In this document: positions 63,085 through 64,000 of the stretch, in pieces
Position numbering within the stretch: the stretch's first letter is position 1
How the letters are laid out: each line of letters begins with the position of its first letter
DNA from: Bacteroidota bacterium
GTDB lineage: Bacteria; Bacteroidota; Ignavibacteria; Ignavibacteriales; Melioribacteraceae
Direction of reading: 5' to 3'
DNA: 64,000 bases
NCBI GenBank assembly: GCA_023397505.1
Contig: JAEWUC010000006.1
Span: forward strand, 20,833-84,832
The notes under the pieces: generated by a model
Database searches by the model: none
Seen by the model: the letters and a program-made list of their open reading frames with translations, nothing else
Told to the model about the DNA's origin: nothing
Translations under genes and position numbers: made by a program

Positions 63085-63777
63085 ATGAATTTGGTTTTCG
63101 ATATCGAAACTGCCGGATTCGAATTCGAAACACTCTCCGAATCCCAGCAAGAATACCTGCTGCGTTATGCAGAACAAGAAAAAGATTCAGAAAAAAGAAT
63201 TGAAGCCGAGGAAGAGGCTAAGCGTTATTTAAGTCTTTATCCTCTTACGGCAAAAGTTATTGCGATAGCATTGTTGAATACCGATACGGAAAAAGAAATG
63301 GTAATGTATGAAGGCGAATTGGATGAAAATATTCTTATCGAAGAAAAGAATACAAAGTACAAGCAAATGAGCGAAGAGGAGATGCTGAAGAATTTTTGGC
63401 TATATGCAGCCAAAGCCGATAAGATTATTTCTTTCAACGGACGAAATTTCGATATACCGTTTTTAATGATTCGTTCGGCAATGCACAAAATAAAACCGTC
63501 GAAAAACTTTATTAAAAACAGGTATGATTCGTCTTCGCATATTGATTTACTTGAACAATTTACTTTTTACGGAATCACAAAAAAATTCAATCTTGATTTT
63601 TATTGTCATGCATTCGGAATTGAATCACCTAAATCCAAGGGCATTACGGGGATGGAAGTTAAAGAATTATACAAAGCCGGCAAGGTGAAAGAGATAGCCG
63701 TTTACTGCGGCGAAGACGTAAGGGCTACTTACGAACTTTATAAAATTTGGGATGAATATCTAAATAACATAAAATAA
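63085..63777 (+). CDS. DEDD-family 3'-5' exonuclease (RNase H-like)
   Basis: A 230-residue nuclease of the PolB-exonuclease-like group. Exo I DIET (D6, E8), Exo II FNGRNFDIPFL, and Exo III YCGEDVRATYELY are present and in order, so catalytic residues are intact. A helical insertion (residues ~20-50) is specific to it. Probably acts on DNA or RNA ends; the physiological substrate is unknown. It precedes a TPR protein gene by 11 nt. Confidence 0.9.
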   Translation: MNLVFDIETAGFEFETLSESQQEYLLRYAEQEKDSEKRIEAEEEAKRYLSLYPLTAKVIAIALLNTDTEKEMVMYEGELDENILIEEKNTKYKQMSEEEMLKNFWLYAAKADKIISFNGRNFDIPFLMIRSAMHKIKPSKNFIKNRYDSSSHIDLLEQFTFYGITKKFNLDFYCHAFGIESPKSKGITGMEVKELYKAGKVKEIAVYCGEDVRATYELYKIWDEYLNNIK

Positions 63778-63788
63778 AGGGGAACCTG

Positions 63789-64000
63789 TTGCGAAAAAAA
63801 ATAGTAGTTCTTGGACTGTTTTTATCATCAATTATTACCGCTCAAATGAGCGAGACAAAGCAAAATTACTATAATCAGGCAATCTTAGCATTAAGCAAAG
63901 GAGATACGGCAAAAGCGATAGATAATTACAAAGATTCGGGAAAATATGAAAATAATGCCGAAGCATATTTTAGATTGGCTGAAATATATTCAAGGGATAA
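63789..64000 (+). CDS. Exported TPR-type protein, cut by the window end
   Basis: The frame from TTG 63789 stays open to the window end (70 residues seen). Residues 1-18 form a signal peptide (KIVVLGLFLSSIITAQ), followed by a TPR-like helix pair YYNQAILALSKGDTAKAIDNY and AEAYFRLAEIYSRD. Ribosome site aaagggg lies just upstream. Function cannot be told. Confidence 0.68.
   Translation, partial: MRKKIVVLGLFLSSIITAQMSETKQNYYNQAILALSKGDTAKAIDNYKDSGKYENNAEAYFRLAEIYSRD

Noticed and set aside
1..64000. CRISPR array, prophage or insertion sequence
   Set aside because: No spaced direct repeats, integrase, transposase or phage structural gene was seen; gene content and base composition are uniform.

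Overview
The window is typical chromosome of a bacterium from the Ignavibacteriota / Chlorobi / Bacteroidota group, most likely an Ignavibacteria-type organism (inference). The evidence is: a secreted protein ending in a type IX secretion (T9SS) sorting domain of the NYPNPFNP type; DUF4837 and DUF2723 proteins; a Chlorobium-like two-cluster ferredoxin; a SecA of about 1018 residues; and housekeeping promoters that fit the Bacteroidota pattern TTG-N19/20-TAnnTTTG (upstream of a tRNA gene, rpsU, an outer-membrane protein gene and era). Base composition is AT-rich and even. I see no prophage, insertion sequence, CRISPR array or genomic island.

Layout. 1-5.1 kb: 3' part of an acidic protein, obgE, a FecCD permease, an M48 lipoprotein protease, tRNA(CAT), secG. 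5.1-9.1 kb: LOG protein, then on the minus strand rpsU, a universal stress protein, an ECF sigma factor with a small cysteine-rich putative anti-sigma, and an M14 peptidase. 9.1-12.1 kb: thioredoxin-like protein, T9SS cargo, a hairpin repeat, an outer-membrane barrel. 12.2-15.9 kb: CYTH protein and an AddB-like iron-sulfur nuclease. 16.1-23.6 kb: greA-ribD-tilS-hpt-ftsH-lipid kinase-DUF4837 on one strand. 23.6-28.3 kb: glnE and a DUF2723 membrane protein on the other strand. 28.5-35.1 kb: secA, glnB (P-II), a large TPR lipoprotein resembling PorW/SprE, an AlbA_2 protein. 35.2-38.8 kb (minus): TrmH-type methyltransferase, SMR transporter, three small envelope proteins, rlmN. 39-48.2 kb: acyl-CoA dehydrogenase, an exported YidD-like protein, two TPR membrane proteins of the same design, ACT + UPF0210, LemA + TPM, DUF309, ferredoxin, a membrane-anchored MutS-like ATPase. 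48.3-53.6 kb: degenerate nuclease-domain membrane protein, EEP lipoprotein, metallo-beta-lactamase-fold hydrolase, Rieske protein, queG, trxB. 53.6-55.7 kb: a self-contained ECF sigma / anti-sigma locus with a divergent DUF6249 gene. 55.9-64 kb: tight run era-eamA-acyP-ispF-dedA-lnt-ltaE, then a DUF1624 membrane protein, a DEDD exonuclease and the start of a TPR protein.

The best non-obvious signal is in the 205-bp gap at 53,987-54,190. Three copies of the element TGTAACC-N17-GTC(G/A)AAA are arranged divergently. They look like promoters read by the ECF sigma factor encoded beside them, and the forward copy sits so close to the sigma ATG that its transcript should be leaderless. Other leads are the YidD/TPR/TPR cluster, a MutS-like ATPase with four predicted membrane segments, a RibD lacking one zinc ligand, a thermonuclease fold without catalytic residues, and an imperfect hairpin element of about 145 bp at 11.2 kb.
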